From: Arthrobacter antioxidans
GTDB taxonomy: Bacteria; Actinomycetota; Actinomycetes; Actinomycetales; Micrococcaceae
DNA: 64,000 nt
Assembly (NCBI RefSeq): GCF_023100725.1
Contig: NZ_CP095501.1
Location: 3,162,001-3,226,000 of the forward strand
Reading direction: 5' to 3'
A program made the position numbers and the translations under genes. Positions 1 through 10,603 of this stretch are shown piece by piece. Under the pieces are notes generated by a model. It ran no database searches, was not told where the DNA came from, and saw only the letters and a list, made by a program, of their open reading frames with translations. Positions within the stretch are counted from its first letter, which is position 1, and every line of letters starts with the position of its first letter.

Positions 1-902
1 ATCTCGGTGACCAGGGACTTGATGAAGGCCTCGAACTCGGGGGTCCCCGGCACGGCGTCCGGACCGAGGATCGCGGCGTTGAGGGAGTCGGTCTCGCACG
101 TGAAGCGGACGCCGCCGCGTTCGACGGAGGGGTGGGACTTCAGGTGGTTCGCGGTGGACGCCGAGCCGGTGAAGGACACGAGGTCGCGGTAGTCCAGGTG
201 GTCGAGGATGTCGCGGGCCGGCCCGGAGACGAGCTGCAGGGACCCCTCGGGGAGGATCGCGGAGCCGACGATGAGCTTCACGACGGCGGCCGTCAGGAAG
301 CCGGTGGGTGTGGCCGGCTTCACGATCGTGGGCACCCCGGCGAGGAACGCGGGGGCGAGCTTCTCGAGCATGCCCCACACGGGGAAGTTGAAGGCGTTGA
401 TCTGCACCGCGACACCCGGGATGCGCGTGTGGATGTGCGTGCCGAGGAAGGAGCCGTCCTTCGACAGCACCTCGGGCGGGCCGTCCACGATCACGTGCGA
501 GTTCGGCAGCTCGCGGCGTCCCTTCGACCCGAACGTGAAGAGCACGCCGATGCCGCCGTCGATGTCCACCATCGAGTCGACCCTCGTGGCACCGGTCTTC
601 GCCGACAGCTCGTACAGCGGCTCGCGCTGCGCGTTGAGGTACTGCGCGAGCTCCTTGAGCTTCAGCGCGCGCTCGTGGAACGTGAACCGGCCCAGGGCCG
701 CCTGGCCCGTGGTCCGCGCGAAGCGGACGGCGGCCGCGGTGTCGATGCCGGCCGTGCTGACGAGGGCGAGGTCCTCGCCGGTGCTGGCGTCGCGCACCAC
801 GATGCCGTCGCCCTGCGCGGCGGTCAGGTCGGGCGTCCACCAGGCGTCCTCGAGGAAGCTGGGGACGACGTCGATCCGTACTCGTTCCGGGGCGGTTGTC
901 AT
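1..902 (-). CDS. paaZ: Phenylacetate-degradation bifunctional protein PaaZ, N-terminal part (partial)
   Basis: The visible 300 or so residues are the aldehyde dehydrogenase half of PaaZ, which with a C-terminal hydratase opens oxepin-CoA and oxidises the resulting semialdehyde in aerobic phenylacetate catabolism. The translation shows aldehyde dehydrogenase landmarks: a QINAFNFPVWG substrate/NAD segment, KPATPTGFLTA for cofactor contact, VSFTGSA, and a later ETDSLNA stretch. The ATG start sits 14 nt after the upstream dehydrogenase gene, so it is the fourth gene of the same operon. The gene runs off the left edge, so the catalytic cysteine and the hydratase domain are not seen. A stand-alone aldehyde dehydrogenase is possible, but the neighbours favour PaaZ. 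Confidence 0.85.
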   Translation of the reverse strand, partial: MTTAPERVRIDVVPSFLEDAWWTPDLTAAQGDGIVVRDASTGEDLALVSTAGIDTAAAVRFARTTGQAALGRFTFHERALKLKELAQYLNAQREPLYELSAKTGATRVDSMVDIDGGIGVLFTFGSKGRRELPNSHVIVDGPPEVLSKDGSFLGTHIHTRIPGVAVQINAFNFPVWGMLEKLAPAFLAGVPTIVKPATPTGFLTAAVVKLIVGSAILPEGSLQLVSGPARDILDHLDYRDLVSFTGSASTANHLKSHPSVERGGVRFTCETDSLNAAILGPDAVPGTPEFEAFIKSLVTE

Positions 903-916
903 GGTCCGCTCGCCTT

Positions 917-1915
917 TCACTGGTGCTGCCGGGATGGGTTCTGGTCGGTGGGGGCCGACGGCGGGGCGTCGCCCCAGGTGAAGAAGCCGCAGCCGCTCTT
1001 GCGGCCGAGCTCACCGCGCGCCACCTTCTCGCGGAGGATCGCGGGCGGACTGAAGCGGGGCCCGAGGGTGGCCTCGAGGTACTCGGCGATGCCGAGGCGG
1101 ACGTCGAGGCCCACGAGATCCGTGGTGCGCAGCGGGCCCACGGGGTGCCGGTAGCCGAGGACCATGGCGGCGTCGATGTCCTCCGCCGTGGCGACGCCCT
1201 CCTCGAGCATGCGCATCGCCTCCAGGGCGATGGCCACCCCGAGCCGCGAGCTCGCGAACCCCGGGGAGTCGCGGACGACGACGGGCGTCTTGCCGAGCGC
1301 CGCGACCCAGGACCGGGCGGCGTCCTCGAGCTCGGGGGAAGTCCCCGCGCCGAGGACCACCTCGATCAGGGCCGATGCCGGGACGGGGTTGAAGAAATGG
1401 AGCCCGCAGAACCGGGCGGGTCGCTGGAGGGTGCCCGCGAGTGCGTCGACGGAGAGGGACGAGGTGTTCGTCGCGAGCCAGGCGCCGTCGTCGAGCACGT
1501 CCTCGACGGCCCGCAGCGCCTGCCGCTTCAGGGCGGGGTCCTCCGGGACGGCCTCCACCACGAGGCCGCACCCGCGGAAGTCGCCGTAGTCGGTGGACAC
1601 GGCGATCCGGGCTTCGAGGTCCGCGAGCGGGGACGTCGTCGTCCCGCGCTCGACGCTGCCGGCGAGGGCCCGGGTGACGCGGCCGAGGCCGGCCTGCGCC
1701 GCGGCGTCGTCCCGTTCGACGACGACGACGCTCGATCCGGCGAGGCAGAACGCATGGGCGATGCCCGCACCCATGCGTCCGCCGCCGAGGACGCCGACGC
1801 GCGCCGGGATGCCGGTGGGGCTGCCGGTGGGGCTGCCGGTGGGGCTGCCGGTGGGGCTGCCGGTGGGGCTGCCGGTGGGGATACTGGTCGGGATGCTGGT
1901 GGGGTCGCCGCTCAT
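917..1915 (-). CDS. paaH: 3-hydroxyacyl-CoA dehydrogenase (PaaH-like)
   Basis: A 332-residue NAD-dependent 3-hydroxyacyl-CoA dehydrogenase, expected to oxidise 3-hydroxyadipyl-CoA in the phenylacetate pathway. The Rossmann motif GVLGGGRMGAGIAH starts near residue 38. The catalytic His lies in CGLHFFNPVP, followed by the helical C-terminal domain with GYRHPVGPL. The ATG overlaps the stop of the hydratase gene (ATGA), which points to translational coupling and fixes the start. Unusually, residues 5-36 before the Rossmann fold are a proline/threonine repeat of about eight tetrapeptide units (mostly GSPT), encoded by 12-bp tandem repeats; family members normally begin almost directly at the Rossmann strand. 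The enzyme function is secure; the exact substrate is inferred from context. Confidence 0.9.
   Translation of the reverse strand: MSGDPTSIPTSIPTGSPTGSPTGSPTGSPTGSPTGIPARVGVLGGGRMGAGIAHAFCLAGSSVVVVERDDAAAQAGLGRVTRALAGSVERGTTTSPLADLEARIAVSTDYGDFRGCGLVVEAVPEDPALKRQALRAVEDVLDDGAWLATNTSSLSVDALAGTLQRPARFCGLHFFNPVPASALIEVVLGAGTSPELEDAARSWVAALGKTPVVVRDSPGFASSRLGVAIALEAMRMLEEGVATAEDIDAAMVLGYRHPVGPLRTTDLVGLDVRLGIAEYLEATLGPRFSPPAILREKVARGELGRKSGCGFFTWGDAPPSAPTDQNPSRQHQ
1809..1904. repeat. 12-bp in-frame tandem repeat (GSPT)n
   Basis: The unit CTGCCGGTGGGG occurs five times perfectly from 1821 to 1880, with one diverged unit before and two after, for eight units in all. It lies inside the N-terminus of the 3-hydroxyacyl-CoA dehydrogenase gene and keeps frame, so changes in copy number would only alter tail length by four residues. 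Confidence 0.95.
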
Positions 1916-2652
1916 GAGTCCTTCTTCCGGTCGAGGAACCGCTGCATGCGATCGAACTTCGCGTCGGACTCGAAGAGGACGGCCTGCGCCAGCTGGTCGA
2001 TCACCGGGTGCGCGTCCCGGGGCGCATGGAAGACGCTCTTGGTGATGCGGACGGCGAGAGGGTCCTGCCGCGCGATGCGGTCGGCGAGCGCGTGGGCCGC
2101 CGGCAGGAGGTCCTCCGGCGCGTGGATCTCCGTGATGAGGCGCGCGGCCAGGGCCTCCTCGGCGGAGAGGATGCGCCCGGCGAGGAGGATCTCCAGGGCG
2201 AGGGGCTCCCCCACGAGCTCCTTGAGCCGCCAGCTGGCGCCGGCGGCGGGCAGGATGCCGAGGCCCGTCTCCGGGTTGCCGATCCTGAGGCGCGGTGTCC
2301 CCAGACGGAAGTCCGCGGCGAACGCGAGTTCCGCGCCCCCGCCGAGCGCGAACCCGTCGAGCGCCGCGATGACGGGCATGGGCAGTCCGGCGATGCGCGC
2401 GAAGAGCGTCGAGTTGATGCCGGCCAGGGCATCGTCGCGCCGGCGCTCGCGGAGCTCGGCGATGTCGGCGCCCGAGGCGAAGACGCCGTCGGACCCGGTG
2501 AGGATGAGCGTGCGCGGTGACTGCTCGAGGTCCTGGCACACGGCGTGCAGCTCGTCGACCATGCGGCGGTCGATCGCGTTGCGGGCCTCCGGCCGCTGCA
2601 GTGCGACGACGAGGCGGCCGGGTGCGTCCGTGAGCGTCAGCGACGACGGCAT
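1912..2652 (-). CDS. Enoyl-CoA hydratase/isomerase (PaaF/PaaG-like)
   Basis: A 246-residue crotonase-fold protein. The oxyanion-hole segments are visible as ASGADIAEL near residue 60 and GFALGGGAELAFAADFR near residue 105, followed by GNPETGLGILPAAG with the glutamate position that hydratases use. It probably hydrates 2,3-dehydroadipyl-CoA (PaaF) or isomerises epoxide/oxepin-CoA (PaaG); sequence reading alone cannot separate the two. Its ATG overlaps the thiolase stop by one base (TGATG), and its own stop overlaps the dehydrogenase start, so three genes are tightly coupled. Confidence 0.85.
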   Translation of the reverse strand: MPSSLTLTDAPGRLVVALQRPEARNAIDRRMVDELHAVCQDLEQSPRTLILTGSDGVFASGADIAELRERRRDDALAGINSTLFARIAGLPMPVIAALDGFALGGGAELAFAADFRLGTPRLRIGNPETGLGILPAAGASWRLKELVGEPLALEILLAGRILSAEEALAARLITEIHAPEDLLPAAHALADRIARQDPLAVRITKSVFHAPRDAHPVIDQLAQAVLFESDAKFDRMQRFLDRKKDS

Positions 2653-3860
2653 CAGACGGCCTCGACGAGCAGGGCGGTACCCTGGCCGACGCCGACGCAC
2701 ATGGTGGCGAGGCCGAGGCTCCGGGACGGGCCGGCGAGTTCGCGCTCGAGCCTGCCGAGCAGGGTGACGGCGATCCGGGCGCCCGAGGATCCGAGGGGGT
2801 GGCCGAGCGCGATCGCGCCGCCGTCGCGGTTCACGATCCCCTCGTCGAGCCCGAGCCGGCGGATGCACGCGAGCGACTGCGTGGCGAACGCCTCGTTGAG
2901 TTCGACGGTGCCGAGCTGGGCGACGGTGAGCCCGGTGCGCTCGAGCACCTTCTGCGTGGCCGGGACCGGGCCGATGCCCATGATCTCCGGCGGGACGCCC
3001 GCGGACGCGCCGTCGAGGATGCGGGCGCGCGGCGTGAGTCCGTACCGCTCGATGGCCTCCTCGGAGGCGACGATGACGGCGGAGGCGCCGTCGTTCAGTG
3101 AGCTGGAATTGCCGGCGGTGACGACGCCGTCCGGGCGGACCACGGGGCGGAGCCCGGCGAGGACCTCGAGCGTGGTGTCGGCCCGCGGCCCCTCGTCGGT
3201 GTCCACCGAGAAGGACGTCCTGCCGCGGTTCACCTGCACGGGGACGATCTCGTCCGCGAAGCGCCCGGCGTCGATGGCCGCGAGGGCACGCTGGTGGGAC
3301 CGGAGCGCGAAGGCGTCGGCGTCGTCGCGGCTGATGCGGTCCAGCGCCGCGAGTTCCTCCGCGGTCTCGGGCATCGAGTACGTGGCCTTGTCGCGGGCGG
3401 CGAGCCGCGGGTTGGTGAAGCGCCATCCGATGGAGGTGTCCACCACGGCGCCGGGCTTCGCGAAGGCCTTGGCGGGCTTCTCCATGACCCACGGCGCGCG
3501 GCTCATGGACTCCACCCCGCCGGCGATGACGATGTCCGCGGCCCCGGCCTTGACCATGTGGGACGCCATGATGATGGCGGAGAGGCCGGAAGCGCAGAGC
3601 CGATTGACGGTGATGCCGGGGACGCTGTCCGGGAAGCCCGCGAGGAGGGACGCGAGCCGTGCGACGTTGCGGTTCTCCTCCCCGGCGCCGTTGGCGTTGC
3701 CGAGGATCACCTCGTCCACGGTGGCCGGGTCGACGCCGGCGCGCTGGACGACGGCGGAGAGCACGAGCGCCGCGAGGTCGTCCGGCCGGACGCCCGAGAG
3801 GGCCCCGCCGTAGCGGCCCACGGGGGTGCGGACACCACCCACCAGGAAAGCCTCGGCCAT
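2652..3860 (-). CDS. Acetyl-CoA acetyltransferase / 3-oxoadipyl-CoA thiolase
   Basis: A 402-residue thiolase, the usual length for a degradative 3-oxoacyl-CoA thiolase. The nucleophile is Cys89 in NRLCASGLSAI. The other active-site blocks are the NEAFA loop, the catalytic histidine in GGAIALGHPLGSSGAR, and the second cysteine in ATMCVGVGQG near the C-terminus. It is the first gene of the operon (thiolase, hydratase, dehydrogenase, PaaZ) and would cleave 3-oxoadipyl-CoA to acetyl-CoA and succinyl-CoA (PaaJ/PcaF type). The ATG is preceded by a GAGGGAGA ribosome site. Expression is probably controlled by the palindromic operator about 60 nt upstream. Confidence 0.9.
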   Translation of the reverse strand: MAEAFLVGGVRTPVGRYGGALSGVRPDDLAALVLSAVVQRAGVDPATVDEVILGNANGAGEENRNVARLASLLAGFPDSVPGITVNRLCASGLSAIIMASHMVKAGAADIVIAGGVESMSRAPWVMEKPAKAFAKPGAVVDTSIGWRFTNPRLAARDKATYSMPETAEELAALDRISRDDADAFALRSHQRALAAIDAGRFADEIVPVQVNRGRTSFSVDTDEGPRADTTLEVLAGLRPVVRPDGVVTAGNSSSLNDGASAVIVASEEAIERYGLTPRARILDGASAGVPPEIMGIGPVPATQKVLERTGLTVAQLGTVELNEAFATQSLACIRRLGLDEGIVNRDGGAIALGHPLGSSGARIAVTLLGRLERELAGPSRSLGLATMCVGVGQGTALLVEAV

Positions 3861-3899
3861 GTTCGTCTCCCTCGTCGTCGTGGTGGGCCCGCTCCTGTC

Positions 3900-3937
3900 G
3901 AACGAATTACGGAACGAATTACCGAACGTTCGTTCTG
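3900..3937. promoter_or_regulatory. TetR/PaaR-type operator upstream of the phenylacetate operon
   Basis: A 10-bp perfect palindrome CGAACGTTCG (3923-3932) is preceded by two direct copies of GAACGAATTAC (3900-3910 and 3912-3922), giving three phased GAACGAA/TTCGTTC half-sites. The AT-rich block lies in the gap between the divergent thiolase and oligopeptidase genes. ACCG-NNCG-NNCGGT-like palindromes are typical of TetR-family PaaR repressors in actinobacteria. The regulator gene itself is not in the window. Confidence 0.6.
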
Positions 3938-4028
3938 TAAAGGCCTGCTCCAGAATTGCACGGCCGCCCAGCACGGTCAACCGGCCGCTGCAGCGGGGCC
4001 ACGGACCGGCAGTGGCAAGATGGAAGCC

Positions 4029-6224
4029 ATGACCGCTGACGCCACCAGGACCGAGATCCCCCTCCCCTCGCCCGCCCGGAAGGTGCCCTCCGAGCGCACC
4101 CACCACGGGGACACGTTCATCGACCACTACGAATGGATGCGCGACAAGGAGAGCCCGGAGCTGATCGAGCACCTCGAGCGCGAGAACGCCTACACCGAGG
4201 CCGTCACCCGCTCCCAGGCACCACTGCGCGAGGCCATCTTCGGCGAGATCAGGGACCGGACGCAGGAGACGGACCTGTCCGTGCCCGCCCGGAAGAAGGG
4301 CTGGTGGTACTACTCCCGCACCGAGGAGGGCAAGCAGTACGGCATCCAGTGCCGGGTGGCCGCCCGGGACACCGGCGATCTCAGCCGCGACTGGACGCCG
4401 CCCGTGGTGGTCCCCGGGCAGCCCGTCCCCGGCGAGCAGATCATGCTCGACGGCAACGAGCTCGCCGAGGGCAAGCCGTTCTTCTCGCTGGGCGGCCTGT
4501 CCGTCACCGAGGACGGCACGCTGCTCGCCTACAGCGAGGACAATGCCGGCGACGAGCGCTTCACGCTGCGCATCAAGAACCTCGGGACGGGGGAACTGCT
4601 GCCGGACGCCGTGCCGAACGTCTTCTACGGCCTGGCCTTCTCCCCGGACGGCGCGCGGGTCTACTACACCGTCGTCGACGACTCCTGGCGCCCCTACCAG
4701 GTGCGGGCGCACACGCTGGGCACCCCGGTCGAGGAGGACGCCGTCGTCTTCCAGGAGGACGACGTGGCCCTGTGGACCGGCTTCGAGGTCTCCGCGGACC
4801 GCACGCAGCTGCTCATCAGCATCGGCTGCTCCGAGTACAGCGAGTACCGCGTCCTGGACCTCGCCGCGCCGGAGCGCGGCCTGACCACGCTGCTCTCCCG
4901 GGACGAGCGCATCCTGTACGACGTCGAGCCCCTCACCCTCGACGGCGCGCCGTACTACCTGCTCACCCACGACCGTGGCGCGAAGAACTCGATGGTGAGC
5001 CTCGTGGCCGCGGGCGAGTTCGCGAAGCCGCTCGCCGAGCAGTCATGGACGACGGTCGTCCCGCACGACGACGCCGTCCGCGTCGAGGGCGCCACCGTCA
5101 CCCGCACCCACCTCGTCCTGTCCGTGCGGAAGGACACCATCGAGCGTGTGCAGGTCCTGCCCCTGGCCGGCCTCGGGACGTCCGGCCAGGGCATGCCCGC
5201 GGAGCCCGACTTCGACGAGGAGCTGTTCACGAGCAACCTCGCCAACGCCGAGTTCGACTCCCCGATCATCCGGCTCTCCTACACCTCCTATCTCACGCCT
5301 CCGCGCGTCTACGACTACGTGCTCGAGGACGGTTCGCTGGAGCTGCGGAAGGAGACCGAGGTGCGCGGCGGCTACGACCCCGCCGACTACGTCGCCGAAC
5401 GGCACTGGGCACCGGCCGCGGACGGGACGCTGATCCCGCTGTCCGTGATCCGCCGCGCGGACCTCGCCCAGGACGGCACCAATCCGGGTCTGATCTACGC
5501 GTACGGCAGCTACGAGGTCAGCATGGACCCGGCGTTCTCGATCGCCCGGCTCTCCCTGCTGGACCGGGGCATCGTCTTCGTCGTCGCGCACATCCGCGGC
5601 GGCGGCGAGATGGGCCGCAGCTGGTACGAGCAGGGCAAGAAGCTGGCGAAGAAGAACACGTTCACGGACTTCGTGGACGCCACGACCTACCTCGGCACCT
5701 CGGGGTGGGTGGACGCCGACCGGATCGCGGCGATGGGCGGGTCCGCGGGAGGGCTGCTCATGGGCGCCGTCGCGAACCTGGCCCCGGAGAAGTACCGGGC
5801 CATCGTGGCGCAGGTGCCCTTCGTGGACGCCCTCACGACGATCCTCGACCCGCACCTGCCGCTCTCGGCGCTCGAGTGGGAGGAGTGGGGCAACCCGATC
5901 ACGGACCCGGCGGTGTACCGGTACATGAAGGAGTACACGCCCTACGAGAGCGTGCGCCCCGTGGCCTACCCGCGCATCGCCGCGGTGACCAGCTTCAACG
6001 ACACGCGGGTGCTCTACGTGGAGCCCGCGAAGTGGGTGGCCCAGCTGCGCGAGACCACCACGGGCACCGAGCCGATCGTCCTGAAGACCGAGATGGACGG
6101 CGGCCACGGCGGGGCCAGCGGCCGCTATTCGCGCTGGCGCGACATCGCCTGGGACTACGCGTTCGCTGCGGACGCGGTGGGTGCGACGGCGGTACTGGCC
6201 CGTTCGACGAGCTCCGTCGAGTAG
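4029..6224 (+). CDS. ptrB: Prolyl oligopeptidase family protease (oligopeptidase B-like)
   Basis: A 731-residue S9A serine peptidase with an N-terminal beta-propeller (starting HGDTFIDHYEWMRD) and a C-terminal alpha/beta hydrolase domain. The catalytic triad can be read as Ser572 in MGGSAGG, Asp658 in SFNDTRV and His693 in DGGHGGASGR. Length and the acidic motif LEWEEWGNP match oligopeptidase B, which cleaves after basic residues in short peptides in the cytoplasm; there is no signal peptide. A CAAGAT hexamer ends 7 nt before the chosen ATG, which favours a leaderless start there; an ATG three codons upstream is the alternative. The 3' end runs 70 nt into the convergent LacI gene. Confidence 0.9.
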   Translation: MTADATRTEIPLPSPARKVPSERTHHGDTFIDHYEWMRDKESPELIEHLERENAYTEAVTRSQAPLREAIFGEIRDRTQETDLSVPARKKGWWYYSRTEEGKQYGIQCRVAARDTGDLSRDWTPPVVVPGQPVPGEQIMLDGNELAEGKPFFSLGGLSVTEDGTLLAYSEDNAGDERFTLRIKNLGTGELLPDAVPNVFYGLAFSPDGARVYYTVVDDSWRPYQVRAHTLGTPVEEDAVVFQEDDVALWTGFEVSADRTQLLISIGCSEYSEYRVLDLAAPERGLTTLLSRDERILYDVEPLTLDGAPYYLLTHDRGAKNSMVSLVAAGEFAKPLAEQSWTTVVPHDDAVRVEGATVTRTHLVLSVRKDTIERVQVLPLAGLGTSGQGMPAEPDFDEELFTSNLANAEFDSPIIRLSYTSYLTPPRVYDYVLEDGSLELRKETEVRGGYDPADYVAERHWAPAADGTLIPLSVIRRADLAQDGTNPGLIYAYGSYEVSMDPAFSIARLSLLDRGIVFVVAHIRGGGEMGRSWYEQGKKLAKKNTFTDFVDATTYLGTSGWVDADRIAAMGGSAGGLLMGAVANLAPEKYRAIVAQVPFVDALTTILDPHLPLSALEWEEWGNPITDPAVYRYMKEYTPYESVRPVAYPRIAAVTSFNDTRVLYVEPAKWVAQLRETTTGTEPIVLKTEMDGGHGGASGRYSRWRDIAWDYAFAADAVGATAVLARSTSSVE

Positions 6225-7233
6225 ATGACGGGCTCCGGGTGCGAGCCCGGGGCCTCAATCTCCTCGAGGAGCATCGTCCCCGCCCTGACCGCCATCTCGA
6301 CCATGGGCTGCGTGATCGTGGTGAGGGGCGTCGGCGCCGTCCCGGCGACCGCGTGGTTGTCGTAGCCGATCACCGCGATGCCCCCGGGGACGGTCCTCCC
6401 CGTGGCCTGGACGGCCTCGATCACGCCGAGCGCCATGAGGTCCGATGCCGCGAAGACGCCGTCGATGTCCGGGTGGTCGGCGAGCAGCCTGCGGACCGCC
6501 GACGCGCCGCCGTCGGTGGTGAAGTCGCCGTGCACCACGGGCGATGCGGGCAGCCCCGCCGCGGCGAGCCCCTCGTTCCAGCCGCGCAGGCGGTCGACCG
6601 CGGCCGTCATGTCGGCCGGACCGGCGACGGTCGCGAGGCGGCGGCGGCCGAGTCCGACGAGGTGCCGGGCCGCCAGCCGGCCACCGCCCACGTTGTCGGA
6701 GTCCACATACGTGACCTCGTATCCCGTGTCCCATGGCCGGCCGATGAAGATGGTGGGAAGGCCCGTCTCGGCGAGCGACCTCGCCCAGGAGTCGGCCTCG
6801 TGGTGCGAGACCACGATGGCCCCGTCCACGTGCCCGCCGCGCAGGTAGCGCAGTGTGCGGGACGAGTCGTCGTCGGTCCGCGACATCAGCAGCACCAGCT
6901 GCACGTCGGTCTCCCGGAGGGCCTCCGTGATGCCGGTGATGACGACGGCGAAGAAGGGATCCATCATGACGCGGACGTCGGGCTCCGGGATGACCAGGGC
7001 GATCGAGGACGTCCGGCGCGTCACGAGGCTGCGGGCCGCCCGGTTGGGGATGTACCCGAGGGCGACGACCGCGCGGTCCACCGCCGCCTGGGCCTCGGGG
7101 CTGACGCGGTCCCCGCCGTTGATGGCGCGCGACGCCGTGGACCGCGACACCCCGGCCGCCAGCGCAAGATCCTCGAGCGTGGGACTCGGGCGGCTTGCGG
7201 TCCGGCGCAGCGACCGGGGCGGGGACGTGTTCA

Positions 7234-7237
<4 letters not shown>
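6155..7237 (-). CDS. cebR: LacI-family transcriptional regulator (CebR/CelR-like)
   Basis: A 360-residue LacI/GalR repressor. The N-terminal helix-turn-helix reads LEDLALAAGVSRSTASRAIN with the hinge helix ALGYIPNRAARSLVTRRT, followed by a periplasmic-binding-like effector domain ending in DGVFAASDLMALG and VIGYDNHAVAG. It is the last gene of the beta-glucoside operon; its ATG overlaps the beta-glucosidase stop. The operon promoter carries two 14-bp operators of the CebR/CelR class (TGGGAGCGCTYYCA), so this protein most likely represses the operon and is released by cellobiose. Assignment to cellobiose is inference from the operator sequence. Confidence 0.85.
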
Positions 7238-8699
<1,462 letters not shown>

Positions 8700-8703
<4 letters not shown>

Positions 8704-9614
8704 CCTTTGACTGCTCCTTGCATGATTCCTGAAACGAGTTGGCGTCCCGCGACTGCGAAGAGGAGCAGCAGGGGGATGGTGGAGAGCACGGCTCCGGCGA
8801 GCACGATCGAGTAGTCGACGAAGTGCGCGGCCTGGAGCAGCTGCAGTGCCACCGGGAGGGTGGGGTTGGACGGGTCGAGCACGATGAAGGGCCAGAAGAA
8901 ATTGGTCCAGGTGGCGACGAACGTGAACAGGGCGAGCATAGCCGCCGCCGGGCGCGCCGCAGGCAGTCCCACGTACCAGAATGCCTGGATCATCGACGCC
9001 CCGTCGATGCGCACGGCCTCGATCAGCTCGTCCGGCAGCGCGTCCCGGAGGTATTGCGTCATCCAGAAGACGCCGAACGCCGTGACGACGCCGGGCACGA
9101 TGACCGCCCAGAGCGACCCGGTCCAGCCCAGCTTCGCCATGACGATGAACAGCGGCACCACGCCGAGCTGGGTGGGCACCGCCATGGTGGCGATCACGAA
9201 CACCAGGAGGGCCTTGCTGCCCCGGAACCGGAGCTTGGCGAAGGCGAACCCGGCCAGCGTGGAGAACAGGACCACGGAGAACGCCGTGACGGTCGAGACG
9301 AGGACGCTGTTGCCGAGCGCCTTCCAGAACGGGATGGTGTCGAGCACACTGGCCGCATTCGCGAGGAAGTTGCCGCCAGGGACGAGGGGCACGCCCTTGC
9401 TGATGACCGAGCTGTCATGGGTTCCCACGAGGAAGGACCACCAGAGCGGGAACACCGAGCCGAGGATCACCGCCGCCAGGAACCCGTAGGTCAGGAACCC
9501 CGGCCGGCGCGCGGTGCCGCCGGGGGCGCCGCGGCGCCGGGAGCCGAGGCCCCGCTGGGCGGCACGGGCGGCCCCCTTGCCCGCGGTCTGTTCGATCATG
9601 GGGATGGAGCTCAT
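8700..9614 (-). CDS. Carbohydrate ABC transporter permease (MalG/CebG type)
   Basis: A 304-residue inner-membrane permease of the CUT1 family with six predicted membrane segments. The EAA loop reads DELIEAVRIDGASMIQAFWYV, the site that docks the ATPase. The start is the ATG that overlaps the preceding permease stop by 4 nt; earlier in-frame codons run into that gene. It pairs with the next permease. No dedicated ATPase is encoded in the operon, so a shared ATPase such as MsiK elsewhere in the genome probably powers transport. Confidence 0.9.
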
Positions 9615-10600
9615 CGTCGGCCTCCCTGGGTGGCGATGCGGCGGGTGATGAGGAAGTTGGCCATCGCGATGACCACGATGATCAGGAACAGCAGCCAGGC
9701 GACCGCCGAGGCCCTGCCGAAGTTGCGCTGCCCCCAGCCGAGCTCCCAGATGTACATGGTGAGGGTCTGCCACTGCCGGTCCGCCCCGCCGAGGCCCGCC
9801 TGGTCGAAGACCCTGGCCTCGTCGAAGATCTGGAGCCCCCCGATGGTCGCCGTGATCACCACGAAGATGATGGTCGGCCGCAGCATCGGGACGGTGACGG
9901 AGAAGAACTGGCGGAGCCGCCCCGCGCCGTCGATGGTCGCCGCCTCGTAGACGTCCCTGGGGACGGCCTGCATGGCGGCGAGGAAGATCAGCGCGTTGTA
10001 GCCGGTCCAGCGGAAGTTGACCATCGTGGCGATGGCCGCGTGACTCGCGAGCGAGTCGGAGTGCCAGCGGACCGGATCCAGCCCTATCCCCGTCAATATC
10101 TCGTTGACCAGGCCTGCCTGATCAGCGAAGAGGTTGTTGAAGATCAACCCGACGGCCACGGGGGCCACCACGAACGGTACGAGGACGCCCATCCTCCAGA
10201 ACGTCCTGGCCCGGAGGTTCGCATCGAGCACCGCCGCGATGGCGATGGCGAGGACGACCTGCGGGACGGACGAGAGGAGGAAGATGCTGAACGTATTGCC
10301 TACCGCGTTCCAGAAGAACGGTTGCGCGAGAACGAACGCGTAGTTCTCCAGTCCCGTGAAGTCGCCCTGGCCACCGATGAGGTTCCAGGAGTGGAGCGAG
10401 ACCCACGCCGTGTAGAGCAGGGGGAACAGTCCGGTGATGGCGAAGAGGAGGAAGAACGGCGAGATGTAGAGATACGGGGACAGCTTGACGTCCCACTTCG
10501 ACACCTTCTGGGAGAAGGCCAGCCGCTTCACGCTCTTCCCGCGCGAGGCCCGCGGGTTGGTGTCGGGAGGTGGGGGTTGGACCCGGTCCGTGACGGCCAT
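9611..10600 (-). CDS. Carbohydrate ABC transporter permease (MalF/CebF type)
   Basis: A 329-residue CUT1 permease with a long basic N-terminal cytoplasmic stretch followed by six membrane segments beginning YLYISPFFLLFAITGLFPL. The EAA motif is DVYEAATIDGAGRLRQFFSVT. It forms the heterodimeric channel with the neighbouring MalG-type permease for beta-glucoside import. It is 3 nt after the binding-protein gene and overlaps the next gene by 4 nt. Confidence 0.9.
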   Translation of the reverse strand: MAVTDRVQPPPPDTNPRASRGKSVKRLAFSQKVSKWDVKLSPYLYISPFFLLFAITGLFPLLYTAWVSLHSWNLIGGQGDFTGLENYAFVLAQPFFWNAVGNTFSIFLLSSVPQVVLAIAIAAVLDANLRARTFWRMGVLVPFVVAPVAVGLIFNNLFADQAGLVNEILTGIGLDPVRWHSDSLASHAAIATMVNFRWTGYNALIFLAAMQAVPRDVYEAATIDGAGRLRQFFSVTVPMLRPTIIFVVITATIGGLQIFDEARVFDQAGLGGADRQWQTLTMYIWELGWGQRNFGRASAVAWLLFLIIVVIAMANFLITRRIATQGGRR

Positions 10601-10603
10601 GGG

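Noticed and set aside
1809-1904. The tandem repeat as a possible CRISPR or phase-variation tract
   Set aside because: Units are 12 bp without spacers, so it is not CRISPR. Copy changes keep frame, so it cannot switch the gene off.
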